NCBI GenBank assembly: GCA_012026785.1
Contig: VEOW01000047.1
Coordinates: forward strand, 1-49,869
Length of the DNA: 49,869 nt
Origin: Chloroflexota bacterium
Lineage (GTDB): Bacteria > Chloroflexota > Limnocylindria > Limnocylindrales > CSP1-4
Direction: 5' to 3'
Part shown: positions 16,724-25,737 of the stretch, piece after piece
Layout of the letters: each line of letters opens with the position of its first letter
Position numbering within the stretch: position 1 is the first letter of the stretch
Notes under the pieces: model-generated
What the model saw: the letters and a program-made list of their open reading frames with translations, nothing else
Database searches by the model: none
What the model was told of the DNA's origin: nothing
Made by a program: the position numbers and the translations under genes

Positions 16724-17191
16724 ATGACCGAATCTCGCGCTCGGCTTTCATCCCTCGCCCGTGATGACCATCGTGTTCATGTATTCACGGAACATGTGCG
16801 AGTTGATCGGCAGGCAACCGGCCGTCAATCCGTGCCCAATCGGCCGATGACCGGGCTCCTGCATGATCGGTCGATGGAAGGTTGGAGCGGCCTGCGCGAA
16901 CTCGACGAGATCGAGTCGATGGGCATGCGGATCATCGGCATCGGCGTGCGGCGCGGCCGGCTGGCTCGAGGCCTCTCGCAGCGCCAATTGGCATGGCGCG
17001 CCGGCGTATCGCAGTCCTTGATCTCGAGGCTGGAGAACGGGCGGCTGCGTGGGCTCCGCCTTCGGACGTTGGCCCGCATCGTCGGTGTGCTGCGCATCGA
17101 TCCTGATCGGGTCTTTGTCGGCGACCCGCCAGCGCCACGAAGGTGCCTGCCCGGCCAGGCGTCGACTTCGGCCTCGGCTGCTCTTCCATGA
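16724..17191 (+). CDS. XRE-type helix-turn-helix regulator
   Basis: The 155-residue frame contains a clear XRE/Cro HTH at about residues 76-125: RGLSQRQLAWRAGVSQSLIS then RLENGRLRGLRLRTLARIV. It would bind DNA as a regulator. The ATG at 16724 is supported by GGAGG 8 nt upstream, but the first ~65 residues resemble no domain, and later ATGs at 16846, 16873 and 16918 are possible. The C-terminal ~30 residues are low complexity. Codon use is less GC-biased than in neighbouring genes. Its position upstream of the SipW-TasA-RTX group makes control of that group a possibility only. Confidence 0.62.
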   Translation: MTESRARLSSLARDDHRVHVFTEHVRVDRQATGRQSVPNRPMTGLLHDRSMEGWSGLRELDEIESMGMRIIGIGVRRGRLARGLSQRQLAWRAGVSQSLISRLENGRLRGLRLRTLARIVGVLRIDPDRVFVGDPPAPRRCLPGQASTSASAALP

Positions 17192-17747
17192 GCAGGTCCT
17201 CATATATGAACACGACGCTCATCGCCAGGGAGATAGTGATCGCGACGCCGGATTCCGGTAATACGAACGACGCGCCGCAAGCAGCTTGCGTCCACGGGTC
17301 GGACCGTCGCGATGGATGCGGGCCGATCCAAGAGAAGCGCGCGCCTTGATTGGCCGATCGTAGACGGCCATTGCTTCGGGCGCGAGGGGCAGTGCAGCAG
17401 ATCGGTTCGCGTCGTACGTAGGCCTGCTGGTACGGCCGACATTTTCAGTATCGCTTCCTATCGCCCGGCGGATGGAGACACCGCCTCCCGAGGTGGCAGA
17501 CTCGGGCGAGTCCCGGAGCAGCCCGCTGGCTGACACATGGCCCCGGACGAGCCGGCCTGGAGGATGGCGGCAACGGGAAGCCGACAGGGGGATCAAGAAG
17601 CCCGCGCGAACGAACCGCCGGAGCAGGGGCAATGGTCGCGCTCCGGACTGCGGGCGCTTGCCCTCGGGGGAGAGAACGCGATTTGCCGATCGCTGCCGTG
17701 CTGAGGCAAATCTGCCTCGGCATCCGTGCCCGCAACGCGCCCCACGC
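17192..17747. other. Gene-poor region before SipW group
   Basis: I see no convincing gene in these 556 bases; the open frames have atypical composition and no motif. A+T content is locally higher (for example around 17200-17225). An inverted repeat GAGGCA-AATC-TGCCTC at 17703-17718 lies about 30 bp before the SipW ATG and could be an operator or hairpin. The region may hold the promoter for the export group or decayed sequence. Confidence 0.4.
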
Positions 17748-18239
17748 ATGACCCGCCGGCTCGTCAGTGCGCTACTGCTCGCAGCCGCCGCCGCCGTGCT
17801 CGCCGTCGTCGTCGTGGCTCGCGCCGCTGACCTTCGGTTCCAGGCGGTGCTGAGCAACTCGATGCTCCCGACCGCGGCTGCGGGGGATCTCGCCGTGACG
17901 CAGCCCGTCGACGTGGACAGCCTCGTGGTCGGCGACGTCATCGCGTTCTTCCCACCGGGCGGCGAGCGGGCCGTCCTGCACCGCATCACGTCCATCAACG
18001 GTGGCACGGTGACAACGCGCGGGGACGCCAACGCGGGCGATGACCCGTGGCGGGCCACCCTCTCGGGACATGTCGCCTACCGCCTGATCGCCGTCATCCC
18101 GCTGGTCGGATGGCTCACGACCGTCCGCGGACCGCTGCTCATCATCGCCGGCCTCGTCTTCGGGGCCGCGATCGCCCTGGAACTCTGGAGGGAGGTGAGA
18201 GCTCGGCCGAGAAACGTTGACGAAGCGCGCCCCGTTTGA
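17748..18239 (+). CDS. SipW/ER-type signal peptidase I
   Basis: The 163-residue membrane protein has an N-terminal helix (residues 4-26), the catalytic-serine box SNSMLPTAAAGD (Ser38), the stretch VGDVIAFFPP, a His in place of the bacterial Lys at AVLHRITSI (His78), RGDAN near residue 93, and a C-terminal helix GPLLIIAGLVFGAAIALEL. A Ser-His pair is typical of archaeal/ER-type peptidases such as Bacillus SipW, which matures TasA-type fibre proteins. The next two genes encode proteins with SipW-type signal peptides, a strong contextual match. No clear ribosome-binding site precedes the ATG. Confidence 0.85.
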   Translation: MTRRLVSALLLAAAAAVLAVVVVARAADLRFQAVLSNSMLPTAAAGDLAVTQPVDVDSLVVGDVIAFFPPGGERAVLHRITSINGGTVTTRGDANAGDDPWRATLSGHVAYRLIAVIPLVGWLTTVRGPLLIIAGLVFGAAIALELWREVRARPRNVDEARPV

Positions 18240-18241
18240 TC

Positions 18242-18258
18242 GGCGGCTCCGGGCCGCC
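18242..18258 (+). terminator. Hairpin between sipW-like and tasA-like genes
   Basis: GGCGGC-TCCGG-GCCGCC (6-bp stem, 5-nt loop) follows the peptidase stop directly and is followed by TTCCC. It could attenuate transcription or stabilise the upstream mRNA; the poor T tract makes full termination doubtful. Confidence 0.35.
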
Positions 18259-18293
18259 TTCCCACCGGCGCCCCAGATGATATGGAGTCAATC

Positions 18294-19034
18294 GTGTCTC
18301 TCCGAAAGGCAGCCGCGCTCCTTGGCGCTCTGGCCATCACCGTCAGCCTGATTGGCGCAGGCATCTCTGCCTCGTTCACCGACCAGGTCACGGCCCAAGA
18401 GAACATCGAAGTCGGCGATTTCGAGTGCCTCATCACCACCCCTGTGACGACCGGCGCAACCATTGCCGGCGACGGGAAGTCGGTGACCTACGACGCCCCG
18501 ACGATCCTGAGCTCGGATCCCGGCAGCGCTCCGTTCCAGTTCACAGTCCTGAACAACGGGGACATGCCGGCGGTACTGACGGTCACGACGAGCTCCGTCA
18601 GCGCCCCGTTCTCGGTGATCGGTTACCCGTTCGCCACGATCGCCCTTGCTCCGACAGGGACGTATACGTACAACACCGGCGTCCAGTGGACCGAGCTCTC
18701 GAACGACAACCTGGACACCAGCGGTTCGGTGACCTGGACCGTCAGCTGCGGTGACACCGACACGCAGACAGTCAATTCCGCCGGGCTCGCATATGGCCCG
18801 ACCGGCTGGGGCGGCTGGTCCTGCCCGGCCGGCACCCAGATCGTCTCGGCGAGCTACTCCGGCGGTGATCTGGCCAGCCTGTACCTGTGGCGGGCCGGTG
18901 CGTCGACCGGGACGTTCGACTACCCCAATACCGGGACCTCGTACGTCTACAGCCCACCGGAACAGGGGGTGATCGCCCAAAACGACAACGATTCGGGTGA
19001 GACCATCGTGCTCCACCTGGTCTGTACTGCTTGA
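18294..19034 (+). CDS. TasA/camelysin-like SipW-dependent exported protein
   Basis: The 246-residue protein opens with a basic n-region and hydrophobic core (AAALLGALAITVSLIGAGIS) followed by ASFTDQVTAQENIEVGDFEC. That A-x-F-[ST]-D ... N-x-[FI]-x-[AV]-G pattern is the SipW-type signal and mature start seen in TasA and camelysin. The rest is Thr/Ser/Val-rich beta-strand sequence with a few cysteines (for example GDFECL, SCGD, SCPAG). It is likely secreted and may form or decorate surface fibres. I chose the GTG at 18294 since GGAG lies 6 nt upstream; ATG 18282 adds four residues. It follows the SipW-like peptidase by 54 bases. Confidence 0.75.
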   Translation: MSLRKAAALLGALAITVSLIGAGISASFTDQVTAQENIEVGDFECLITTPVTTGATIAGDGKSVTYDAPTILSSDPGSAPFQFTVLNNGDMPAVLTVTTSSVSAPFSVIGYPFATIALAPTGTYTYNTGVQWTELSNDNLDTSGSVTWTVSCGDTDTQTVNSAGLAYGPTGWGGWSCPAGTQIVSASYSGGDLASLYLWRAGASTGTFDYPNTGTSYVYSPPEQGVIAQNDNDSGETIVLHLVCTA

Positions 19035-19068
19035 TCTGGGCCTTGGCTTGGATCCGAGTGATCCGGCA

Positions 19069-19932
19069 ATGAGCGAGGCGCCTGTGCCTGGTCGCGGCCC
19101 GGGCGCCTCGTCACGCCCTGCGCTCCTTGCGTGCATCGCCGTCATCGCGGCGGCAGCCGTGCTCGTCGGCGGGTCACCCCTGAGCGCCCATTTCACGGAT
19201 GGCGTCAGCGGCGTGATGCGCTTCGAGGTCGGCCCGTGGGCATCCAATCCCGTCCCACCGACGCCAGCGGAGTGCAGCGACATGTCGTTCAGCCAGGTCC
19301 TGGTCGGGACGTCCGGCGACGACGAGTTCCACGCGGCGAATGGTGGTGCGCTGGTCTTCGGGCTCGGCGGCAACGATGTCCTGTACGGCGGCAACGGCAA
19401 GGACTGCCTCGTCGGGGGCGATGGCAACGACACCCTGTCGGGCGGCAACGGCAAGGACGTCCTCATCGGCGGCGAGGGTGACGACCGCCTTGCCGGAGGC
19501 GACGAAGACGACGCGATCGGTGGCGGCAACGGTCGCGACATCCTTGACGGCGGGCCCGGCGTGGACGGCTGCGACGGCGGCCTTGGGCGCGACGAACTGA
19601 TCGACTGCGAGCCTCCTACTCCACTGCAGGAGCAGAGGAGCGAACCGGTGGAGACGGTCGCGCCTTCGAACTCAGCCGAACCGTCCCCGGAACCTGCCGA
19701 TCCGGCCGAGAGCACCGCCCCATCCCCGGAGCCCGCCTTGGAGGCGACCGAGGCTCCGGCGGCATCGCCGCCGCTCGATGCCTCCCCGCCGCCATCGCCC
19801 ACCCCATCGACACCACCTGATCCATCTCCTTCACCCGAGGCCGTGGCGGATCCGTCGCCGGAGCCCGAGGGCTCCGCGGACCACACGGCTTCACCCGAAC
19901 CGTCAGCGACGCCCGAGGCCAGCTCTTCATAG
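19069..19932 (+). CDS. RTX-repeat protein with SipW-type signal and Pro-rich tail
   Basis: The 287-residue protein has a signal region (about residues 15-40) ending SAHFTDGVSGVMRFEVG, again like SipW substrates. Residues ~98-176 are tandem RTX nonapeptides (GGNDVLYGG, NGKDCLVGG, DGNDTLSGG, NGKDVLIGG and more) that form Ca2+-binding beta-rolls. Residues ~181-287 are a Pro/Ser/Glu/Ala-rich tail, a probable extended or wall-spanning linker. RTX proteins usually leave by type I secretion; here the signal and the neighbouring peptidase suggest Sec export instead. It is third in the peptidase, TasA-like, RTX order, 34 bases after the TasA-like stop. Confidence 0.78.
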   Translation: MSEAPVPGRGPGASSRPALLACIAVIAAAAVLVGGSPLSAHFTDGVSGVMRFEVGPWASNPVPPTPAECSDMSFSQVLVGTSGDDEFHAANGGALVFGLGGNDVLYGGNGKDCLVGGDGNDTLSGGNGKDVLIGGEGDDRLAGGDEDDAIGGGNGRDILDGGPGVDGCDGGLGRDELIDCEPPTPLQEQRSEPVETVAPSNSAEPSPEPADPAESTAPSPEPALEATEAPAASPPLDASPPPSPTPSTPPDPSPSPEAVADPSPEPEGSADHTASPEPSATPEASSS

Positions 19933-19936
19933 ACGA

Positions 19937-19962
19937 CCGACCCGGGCGGCCGGATGGGTCGG
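19937..19962 (+). terminator. Hairpin after RTX gene
   Basis: CCGACCC (19937-19943) pairs with GGGTCGG (19956-19962) across a 12-nt loop just after the RTX stop. There is no T tract, so it is a candidate only. Confidence 0.35.
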
Positions 19963-20047
19963 ACCGGGTGGACCAGATTCGAACGCCCAACGCGCCTTGG
20001 CGGCGCCCCACTCGTGGGAGCACGCTGGTTGGTCGAGGAGGTGGGCC

Positions 20048-20521
20048 ATGTGTGATACGACGCCGACCATCGACGCCCCCGCGCCGCACATCGTCGAGCT
20101 GCCGGAGCGGCAGGCGGCGGTCGTGCGAATCGAGGGGACGACGGCCGAGCTACCGGCCCTCATGGGCGAGGCGTTCGAGCTGACCTCGAAGGCGAGCGAG
20201 GCATCGGGGGCGGAGTTCACCGGTGAGCCATTCGCGCGCTATCACGCCTTCGGGGCACGGATCAGCGCCGAGGCCGGCTTCCCGTTCCGGGGGACGCTCC
20301 AGCAGACCGAGCGCGTCTACGCCTCCACCCTGCCCGGGGGTCGGGCGGTGACGACGACCCACACCGGCTCATATGACAACCTGGACGTCGCCTGGGACCG
20401 CGGCCAGGCGTTCATCCAGGAGCAGGGCCTGCTCCAGTCCGGCACGCCCTGGGAGTGCTACCTGACCGGCCCGGACGAGCCCGGTCCGCCGATCACCGAG
20501 ATCTACTGGCCGGTTCGCTGA
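20048..20521 (+). CDS. GyrI-like / AraC effector-binding domain protein
   Basis: The 157-residue protein matches stand-alone GyrI-like ligand-binding domains: PHIVELPERQAAVVRIEGT at the start, GAEFTGEPFARYHAF, the central GGRAVTTTHTGSYDNL, and the C-terminal TEIYWPVR. Such domains bind small hydrophobic or cationic molecules and lack DNA-binding helices when alone. The ATG at 20048 is set by a GAGGAGGTGG ribosome-binding site. It converges with adenosine deaminase. Ligand unknown. Confidence 0.8.
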   Translation: MCDTTPTIDAPAPHIVELPERQAAVVRIEGTTAELPALMGEAFELTSKASEASGAEFTGEPFARYHAFGARISAEAGFPFRGTLQQTERVYASTLPGGRAVTTTHTGSYDNLDVAWDRGQAFIQEQGLLQSGTPWECYLTGPDEPGPPITEIYWPVR

Positions 20522-20530
20522 GGGCAGGCG

Positions 20531-21637
20531 TCAGGCGCGAGCGACGACGCGGGACGCTTCCGCTCGAAGATGGGCGTACCCGGGCTTCACGACCTCGTTG
20601 ATGATCCGGAGGCGCTCGTCGAACGGGGCGAACGCCGACTTCATGGCGTTGATCGTCAGCCACTCCATCTCCCCGAGCCCGAGACCGAAGGTCTCCTCGA
20701 GCGTCTGGAACTCGCTCGACAGGCTGACGTTCGACATCAGTCGGTTGTCGGTGTTGAGCGTCACCCGGAAGCGGAGCCGCCGCAGGAGATCGATCGGGTG
20801 GTCCTCGATCGAGGTCGCCGCGCCGCTGTGGACGTTCGAGGTCGGGCACATCTCGAGCGGGATGCGGCGGTCGCGAACGAACGTCGCGAGCCGGCCCAGC
20901 GAGACGGAGCCGTCGGCCTCGACCGTGATGTCATCGACGATTCGCACGCCGTGCCCGAGCCGCTCGGCGCCACAGAACTGAAGGGCCTCCCAGATCGACG
21001 GCAGCCCGAAGCCCTCGCCGGCGTGGATCGTGATGTGGAAGTTCTCGTGGCGGATGTAGTCGAACGCCTCGAGATGGCGCGTCGGCCGGTAGCCGGCCTC
21101 GGGGCCGGCGATGTCGAACCCGACGACCCCGGCATCCCGCCATCGAACGGCGCACTGGGCGACCTCGACCGATCGGGCGGCCTGGCGCATCGCGGTCACG
21201 AGGACCCGCATGACGATCGGGCGACCGGCCGCCGCGGCGCGCTCGCTCCCGATCCGGAAACCCTCGAGGTTCGCCTCGACGACCTCGTCGAGCGTCAGCC
21301 CCCGCTCGGTCGACAGCTCTGGGGCGTAGCGGACCTCGGCGTAGGCGATCCCGTCGGCGGCGAGATCCTCGGCGCACTCGGCGGCGACGCGGATGATCGC
21401 GGCGCGCTCCTGGAGGACCCCGACGGTGTGCTGGAAGGTCTCCAGGTACAACTCGAGCGACTTCCGATCGGCACCGCGGCGGAACCACGCCGCGAGATCG
21501 TCGACGTCGGTCGTCGGCAACCCGTCGTAGCCGAACTCGCGCGCGAGGTCGACGACCGTCGCGGGTCGCAGGCCGCCGTCGAGATGGTCGTGCAGCAACG
21601 CCTTCGGCGCCTGGCGGATCGTGTCGAGGCTCAGCAT
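20531..21637 (-). CDS. add: Adenosine deaminase
   Basis: The 368-residue protein has the adenosine deaminase zinc and catalytic sites in order: [10 protein letters not shown] (HxH), [12 protein letters not shown] (His-x-Gly-Glu), [21 protein letters not shown], and [10 protein letters not shown] (here NTDN, as in many actinobacterial enzymes, in place of the commoner NTDDP). It deaminates adenosine or deoxyadenosine to inosine in purine salvage. The ATG has a GGGAGG ribosome-binding site. A minus-strand TACGAT box at 21667-21672 gives a leader of about 22 nt. Length is normal for the family. Confidence 0.92.
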   Translation of the reverse strand: MLSLDTIRQAPKALLHDHLDGGLRPATVVDLAREFGYDGLPTTDVDDLAAWFRRGADRKSLELYLETFQHTVGVLQERAAIIRVAAECAEDLAADGIAYAEVRYAPELSTERGLTLDEVVEANLEGFRIGSERAAAAGRPIVMRVLVTAMRQAARSVEVAQCAVRWRDAGVVGFDIAGPEAGYRPTRHLEAFDYIRHENFHITIHAGEGFGLPSIWEALQFCGAERLGHGVRIVDDITVEADGSVSLGRLATFVRDRRIPLEMCPTSNVHSGAATSIEDHPIDLLRRLRFRVTLNTDNRLMSNVSLSSEFQTLEETFGLGLGEMEWLTINAMKSAFAPFDERLRIINEVVKPGYAHLRAEASRVVARA

Positions 21638-21753
21638 GGGCCGCCTCCCGGGCTCCGTTTCGGGCGATCGTAGCGCGGTGACGCGGCTGCCGGAACGGTA
21701 GGCTGGCCCGCGGATGCGGGCTGAGTGGATCGGCTCGATGGAGGGGGCGAGAC

Positions 21754-22653
21754 ATGGCGACCTGGACGGGCAGCGACGGCGGCGTCGATTGGCGACTGGA
21801 GCTGGATCGGGACCTCCTGCTCCCCGGGCGCCTCGTCGAGGGGCGCGTCGTCGCCCGGGCCAGCCGTGGCGTCGAGGCCCGAGGCGTGGTCGTGGCCCTC
21901 ATCGGCAAGGAGCGCTGGAAGCATCGCGTGACCCGTACCGACAGCGAGGGCCACACGACGACCCACGTCGTGACCTCGGAGGAGGAGGTCCGGCGGGTAC
22001 CGGTCGCCGTGTCGGGTCCGGTCACCCTGGCCGCCGGTGAGACGCTCGATCGAACCTTCGAGCTGCCGGTCCCGCCGATGGGCCCGGCCTCGCTGCTGGC
22101 GGAGGTCGCCAGGCTCGAATGGCGGGTCGAGGCCAAGTTCGACATCGAGGGTGGGCTCGATTCGTCGATCGAGGCGGACGTCGTCGTTGCCCAGCCGAGC
22201 GCGCTCATCCGAGCCGGCGCCGTCCACGTCGGCCAGTTCGCGCTCTTCGAAGGGGCCGAGGCGGCGAGCGACGACATCGCGGCGAGCATCTCGCTCGAAC
22301 CGGCGCCACTCGTCTGCGGTGCGCCGTTCCATGGGTCCCTGGCGATTCGCGCTCCCGGATCGCGGCGGTTGCAGGAGATCCGAGCCGAGCTGCGATTGGC
22401 CGTCGAGGCCACGGTCCAAGCGGGCGAGCGCGAGGAGATCACGGGCTGGACCGGCCGCCTGTCCGATGCGACCGAGCTCGCCGGCGACCCGACGTTCGAG
22501 GTGGCCGGGGCCTTGCCGACCACGCCGCTGCCGACGATCGAGCTGCCGCACGCCCGGACGCAGGCGACGTTCCACGTCATCCTGGCCCAGGCGTGGGCCC
22601 GGGACCCGCACCTCGTCCGGGACGTGGCGATCGCGACGACTGCCGAGCTCTAG
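21754..22653 (+). CDS. Arrestin-like beta-sandwich protein
   Basis: The 299-residue soluble protein begins [21 protein letters not shown] and continues with [12 protein letters not shown] and a Pro-rich strand end ELPVPPMGP, then [23 protein letters not shown]. This alternation matches bacterial arrestin-like/SpoOM-type N-domains; a second sandwich follows from about residue 165. Such proteins are scaffolds without known enzymatic activity. A -10-like TAGGCT (21699-21704) and a G-rich ribosome-binding site precede the ATG. It is divergent from adenosine deaminase. The fold call is moderate; function unknown. Confidence 0.6.
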   Translation: MATWTGSDGGVDWRLELDRDLLLPGRLVEGRVVARASRGVEARGVVVALIGKERWKHRVTRTDSEGHTTTHVVTSEEEVRRVPVAVSGPVTLAAGETLDRTFELPVPPMGPASLLAEVARLEWRVEAKFDIEGGLDSSIEADVVVAQPSALIRAGAVHVGQFALFEGAEAASDDIAASISLEPAPLVCGAPFHGSLAIRAPGSRRLQEIRAELRLAVEATVQAGEREEITGWTGRLSDATELAGDPTFEVAGALPTTPLPTIELPHARTQATFHVILAQAWARDPHLVRDVAIATTAEL

Positions 22654-22732
22654 GCTCGCAGGGTCCCCGAACCCGCCATTTCGTCGAGGGCGCATCGGTC
22701 GTTCGACCGATGGACCAGTTGGGCCGGCGGCG

Positions 22733-22738
22733 TAGACT
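22733..22738 (+). promoter_or_regulatory. -10 element of AAA-LuxR regulator 1
   Basis: TAGACT ends 11 nt before the ATG at 22750; a second in-frame ATG lies at 22759. Short-leader or leaderless start. Confidence 0.5.
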
Positions 22739-22749
22739 CGGCGCCACCG

Positions 22750-25674
22750 ATGCCGCGCATGCGTCCCGCGCTCAGTCCCCTTCTCGTCGGCCGCGACGAC
22801 CTGCTGGTCCACGCCGACCGCCGGATCAGCGAGGCCGCGGCCGGGCACGGAGCCCTGCTCCTTCTGGCCGGCGAGCCGGGCATCGGCAAGACGCGCCTCG
22901 TCGGCGCGACGATCCACAAGGCGCGGGCGGCCGGGTTTCGGATCGCCAAGGGCGATTTGGCCCCGCAGGACATCCTGGTGCCCCTCGCGTCGATCTTCGA
23001 CCTGGCGCGGACGATGCAGCCCGAGGCGTTTGGCGACCTGGGCGCCGAGCTGCTCGAGGTCCGTGGCGGCAAGGGTGCCGATTCGCTTGGCTCCCGCCGG
23101 ATCCTCGTCCGCGAGATCGCCGATCGGATCCTGGGGGCCATCGATCGCCCGACCGTGCTCGTCTTCGAAGACCTGCAGTGGGCCGACGAGCTGACGCTCG
23201 AGGTCGTCGGCGAGCTGGCCCGCGGTGGCCGTGAGCTGCCGCTCCTGCTGATCGGCACGTACCGGTTCGACGACCTCCCTGCCGGCACGATCCACCGCGA
23301 GTGGCGGGCTCGACTGCTGCCCCAGCGGCTCGCCGAGGAGATCCGCCTGGAGCGGCTGTCCCGCGAGGGGACGGCGCTCGTCACGACCCTGTTGCTCGGC
23401 ACCGGGCTGCCGGCGCCGAGAGAGGTTGTCGACGCCGTCCACCAGCGGACCAACGGCATCCCGCTCCACATCGAGGAGCTGCTCGCGGCGCTCGGCGACG
23501 ACGCGGACCCCGACGGTCGGCTCATCCGTGACACCGCGGTGCCCTCGACCATCGAGGACGCGATCCTCGCGCGCGCGTCGCGCCTCAGCCCCGACGCCCA
23601 GGCGGTCGCTCGGGCCGGCGCCGTGATGGGCCGCTGCTTCGTGCCCGAGGTCCTCGCGGGGATCATGGACCGTCGGCTGGCCGACCTCGACGAGCCGCTG
23701 GAGGAGCTCGTCAAGTCCTCGATCCTGTACCCCTTCGAGCACGTCGATCGGGGCTTCTACGACTTCCGCCACCAGCTCCTGCGCGACGCCCTGTACGACA
23801 GCGTTCCGGCAGCCGACCTCCGAAAGCTCCACGCCCGCGCCGCCGAGTTCGGCGCCCAGCTCGTCGGGGCATCGGAGATCCACGCCTCGGCCCACTTCGA
23901 GCGAGCCGGGATGCGGGCCCAGGCCTATCGAGCGGCCCTGGCGGGCGCGCGGGCCGCGAGCGCGATCTCGAGCCGCTACGAGTCGTTCGAGCTGTATCGC
24001 CGGGCCGTGGCGAACCTGCCCGGAGAACTGGAGGCGTCGGAGCTTGGCGACGTGTACGCCGAGTACAGCGTCGCCGCATCGGCCGTGGACGACGTGGCCG
24101 CCACCGAGCATGCCGCCGCGCTGGCTCGCGAGTACTACCTGGAGGCCGGACGGCCAGTCGACGCTGTCGAGATGCTCATCACGCTCGCTGCCGTGGCCCG
24201 CAAGGATGTCCGGCCGCGGAGCGAGCGGACGGCCTTCCTCGGTCAGGCCGAGGCCGAGCTCCTGTCGCTGCCCGCCTCGCCGGAGCGCTCGGCGGCCCTC
24301 GCCGATCTCCGGCTGTTCCAGGCAATCCACGAGCGCGACGGTGTGAAGCTGCCGGAGGCGCGCGCACTGTTGACCGAATCCCGCCGCCTGATCCGCGAAG
24401 CAGGCGGTGCTGCCACGGCGCTCGACCTCCAGGAGCTCGATGTCGACTACGCGCTCGCCGAGGCCGACGTGCTCGAGGGCCAGGCCGAGACCGGCCTCGA
24501 ATTGATGCTCGACGTGGCCCGGCGAGCCCGCGATGCCCGGATGGAGAGCACCGGGGTGACGGCCTACCGCGTCGCGGCGGACGTCGCCTTCCGCGTCATG
24601 GAGCACGGAGCATCGCGGCTGGGAATCGAGGAAGGCATCCGCTATGCCGACGAGATCCAGCAGTCGTACTGCCGCCACATCATGGCCGCCACATCGGCGC
24701 TCGTCGCATGGGCCGACGGACGGTGGGACGAGGCCGTGCCGCTCGCCGAGATCGAGCTCGTCGAACGCGGCAGCCGCCGCGGCACGATGGGCTCCCGCGC
24801 CGCGCTGGCGTTCGTGGCGTTCGGGCGGGGCGAGGTCGAGCGAGCTCGCAGCCTCCTCGACGCCTCGCTCGCGATCAGCCGGCCGAGCGGCGAGGTTGAG
24901 CTGATCCTGCCAGCCCTGTGGGGGCTCGCAGAAACCGCGCTCGTTGCGGGTGATCCAGGGCGGGCCTTCGACCACTGCCGCGAGGCGCTCGAGATCGCGG
25001 CTCCGACCAGTGAGCGCGCCCTGCTCGTGCCGTTCATCGTCACGGCCGCCCGGGCGGCCCTGGCGGACCGTCGGCCGGAGGCGATCGGGCCGTGGCTGGA
25101 GCGGGTTCGGCCGATGGGCGAGGCCTGGGCGATCGCCATGCCCGCGCTCCTCCACGCCGAGGGCCTGCTGAAGGCGTCCACCGGGGCCACGGTCGCGGCT
25201 CGTGATGCCCTGGAGCGGGCGGTCGCGGGCTGGGATGCCAGGGGCCGGATCTGGGAATCGAGCTGGGCCCGCCTGGACCTCGCCGCCTGCCTGCTGCGAG
25301 GGAACCGTCAGCGCGACGCCCTCCCACTCCTGGCCGAGGTGCGGGCGACCGGTTCGCGCCTCGGGAGCCGGCCGCTGGTCGCGCGGACCGATGAGCTCGA
25401 ACGCTCCGCTCGAGCTCATGGCGCCGAGCAGGAGCCGTGGCATCCACTGACGGCCAGGGAGTTCGAGGTTGCCCGCAAGATCTCCGAGGGCCAGACGAAC
25501 GCCGAGATCGCGGGCGAGCTGTTCCTCTCGCCGAAGACCGTGAGCGCGCACGTGGAGCACATCCTCGCCAAGCTCGGCGTCTCGCGCCGAACCGAGATCG
25601 CCTCGTGGGTCACGACGATCGCTCGCCCGGAACCGGCCGGCACCGCCGCCAGGGACACCGTCGCCGCCCACTGA
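22750..25674 (+). CDS. Large AAA-TPR-LuxR (LAL-type) regulator 1
   Basis: The 974-residue protein has an AAA-type ATPase domain (Walker A GEPGIGKTRLV near residue 40, Walker B VLVFEDLQWAD near 139), a long alpha-helical repeat region (about 370-880, TPR-like) and a C-terminal LuxR HTH: LTAREFEVARKISEGQTNAE, FLSPKTVSAHVEHILAKLGV. This LAL/MalT-like design acts as an ATP- and ligand-gated activator. It converges with the secreted-protein gene at 25738. A second, shorter regulator of the same design is at 27034-29658, and four small genes lie between them. The inducer is unknown. Confidence 0.9.
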   Translation: MPRMRPALSPLLVGRDDLLVHADRRISEAAAGHGALLLLAGEPGIGKTRLVGATIHKARAAGFRIAKGDLAPQDILVPLASIFDLARTMQPEAFGDLGAELLEVRGGKGADSLGSRRILVREIADRILGAIDRPTVLVFEDLQWADELTLEVVGELARGGRELPLLLIGTYRFDDLPAGTIHREWRARLLPQRLAEEIRLERLSREGTALVTTLLLGTGLPAPREVVDAVHQRTNGIPLHIEELLAALGDDADPDGRLIRDTAVPSTIEDAILARASRLSPDAQAVARAGAVMGRCFVPEVLAGIMDRRLADLDEPLEELVKSSILYPFEHVDRGFYDFRHQLLRDALYDSVPAADLRKLHARAAEFGAQLVGASEIHASAHFERAGMRAQAYRAALAGARAASAISSRYESFELYRRAVANLPGELEASELGDVYAEYSVAASAVDDVAATEHAAALAREYYLEAGRPVDAVEMLITLAAVARKDVRPRSERTAFLGQAEAELLSLPASPERSAALADLRLFQAIHERDGVKLPEARALLTESRRLIREAGGAATALDLQELDVDYALAEADVLEGQAETGLELMLDVARRARDARMESTGVTAYRVAADVAFRVMEHGASRLGIEEGIRYADEIQQSYCRHIMAATSALVAWADGRWDEAVPLAEIELVERGSRRGTMGSRAALAFVAFGRGEVERARSLLDASLAISRPSGEVELILPALWGLAETALVAGDPGRAFDHCREALEIAAPTSERALLVPFIVTAARAALADRRPEAIGPWLERVRPMGEAWAIAMPALLHAEGLLKASTGATVAARDALERAVAGWDARGRIWESSWARLDLAACLLRGNRQRDALPLLAEVRATGSRLGSRPLVARTDELERSARAHGAEQEPWHPLTAREFEVARKISEGQTNAEIAGELFLSPKTVSAHVEHILAKLGVSRRTEIASWVTTIARPEPAGTAARDTVAAH

Positions 25675-25688
25675 CCGCGACAGAGAAA

Positions 25689-25717
25689 ACCGGCCGGGGC
25701 ATCCGCCGCCGGCCGGT
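25689..25717 (-). terminator. Intrinsic terminator between convergent genes
   Basis: ACCGGCCGG (25689-25697) pairs perfectly with CCGGCCGGT (25709-25717) around an 11-nt loop. Read on the minus strand the stem is followed by TTTTCTCT, so it is a good terminator for the secreted-protein operon; it may also stop the plus-strand regulator. Confidence 0.7.
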
Positions 25718-25737
25718 CGAGGCGGGAGAAGCGCGTC

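Noticed and set aside
16780-16801. CATGT-N9-ACATG inverted repeat near the XRE gene
   Set aside because: The arms are only 5 bp and the position depends on which start codon is right; too weak to list as an operator.
17219-18058. 279-residue minus-strand open frame across the SipW region
   Set aside because: It overlaps the SipW-like gene, which has clear catalytic motifs; the antisense frame has none.
19976-19984. TTCGAA-containing GATTCGAACG as a tRNA T-loop
   Set aside because: No acceptor stem, anticodon arm or D arm can be drawn. TTCGAA is common throughout the window, so T-loop-like words mean little here.
21631-25671. 1346-residue minus-strand open frame
   Set aside because: It is a mirror frame of the arrestin-like and LuxR regulator genes. 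High GC suppresses stops in antisense frames.
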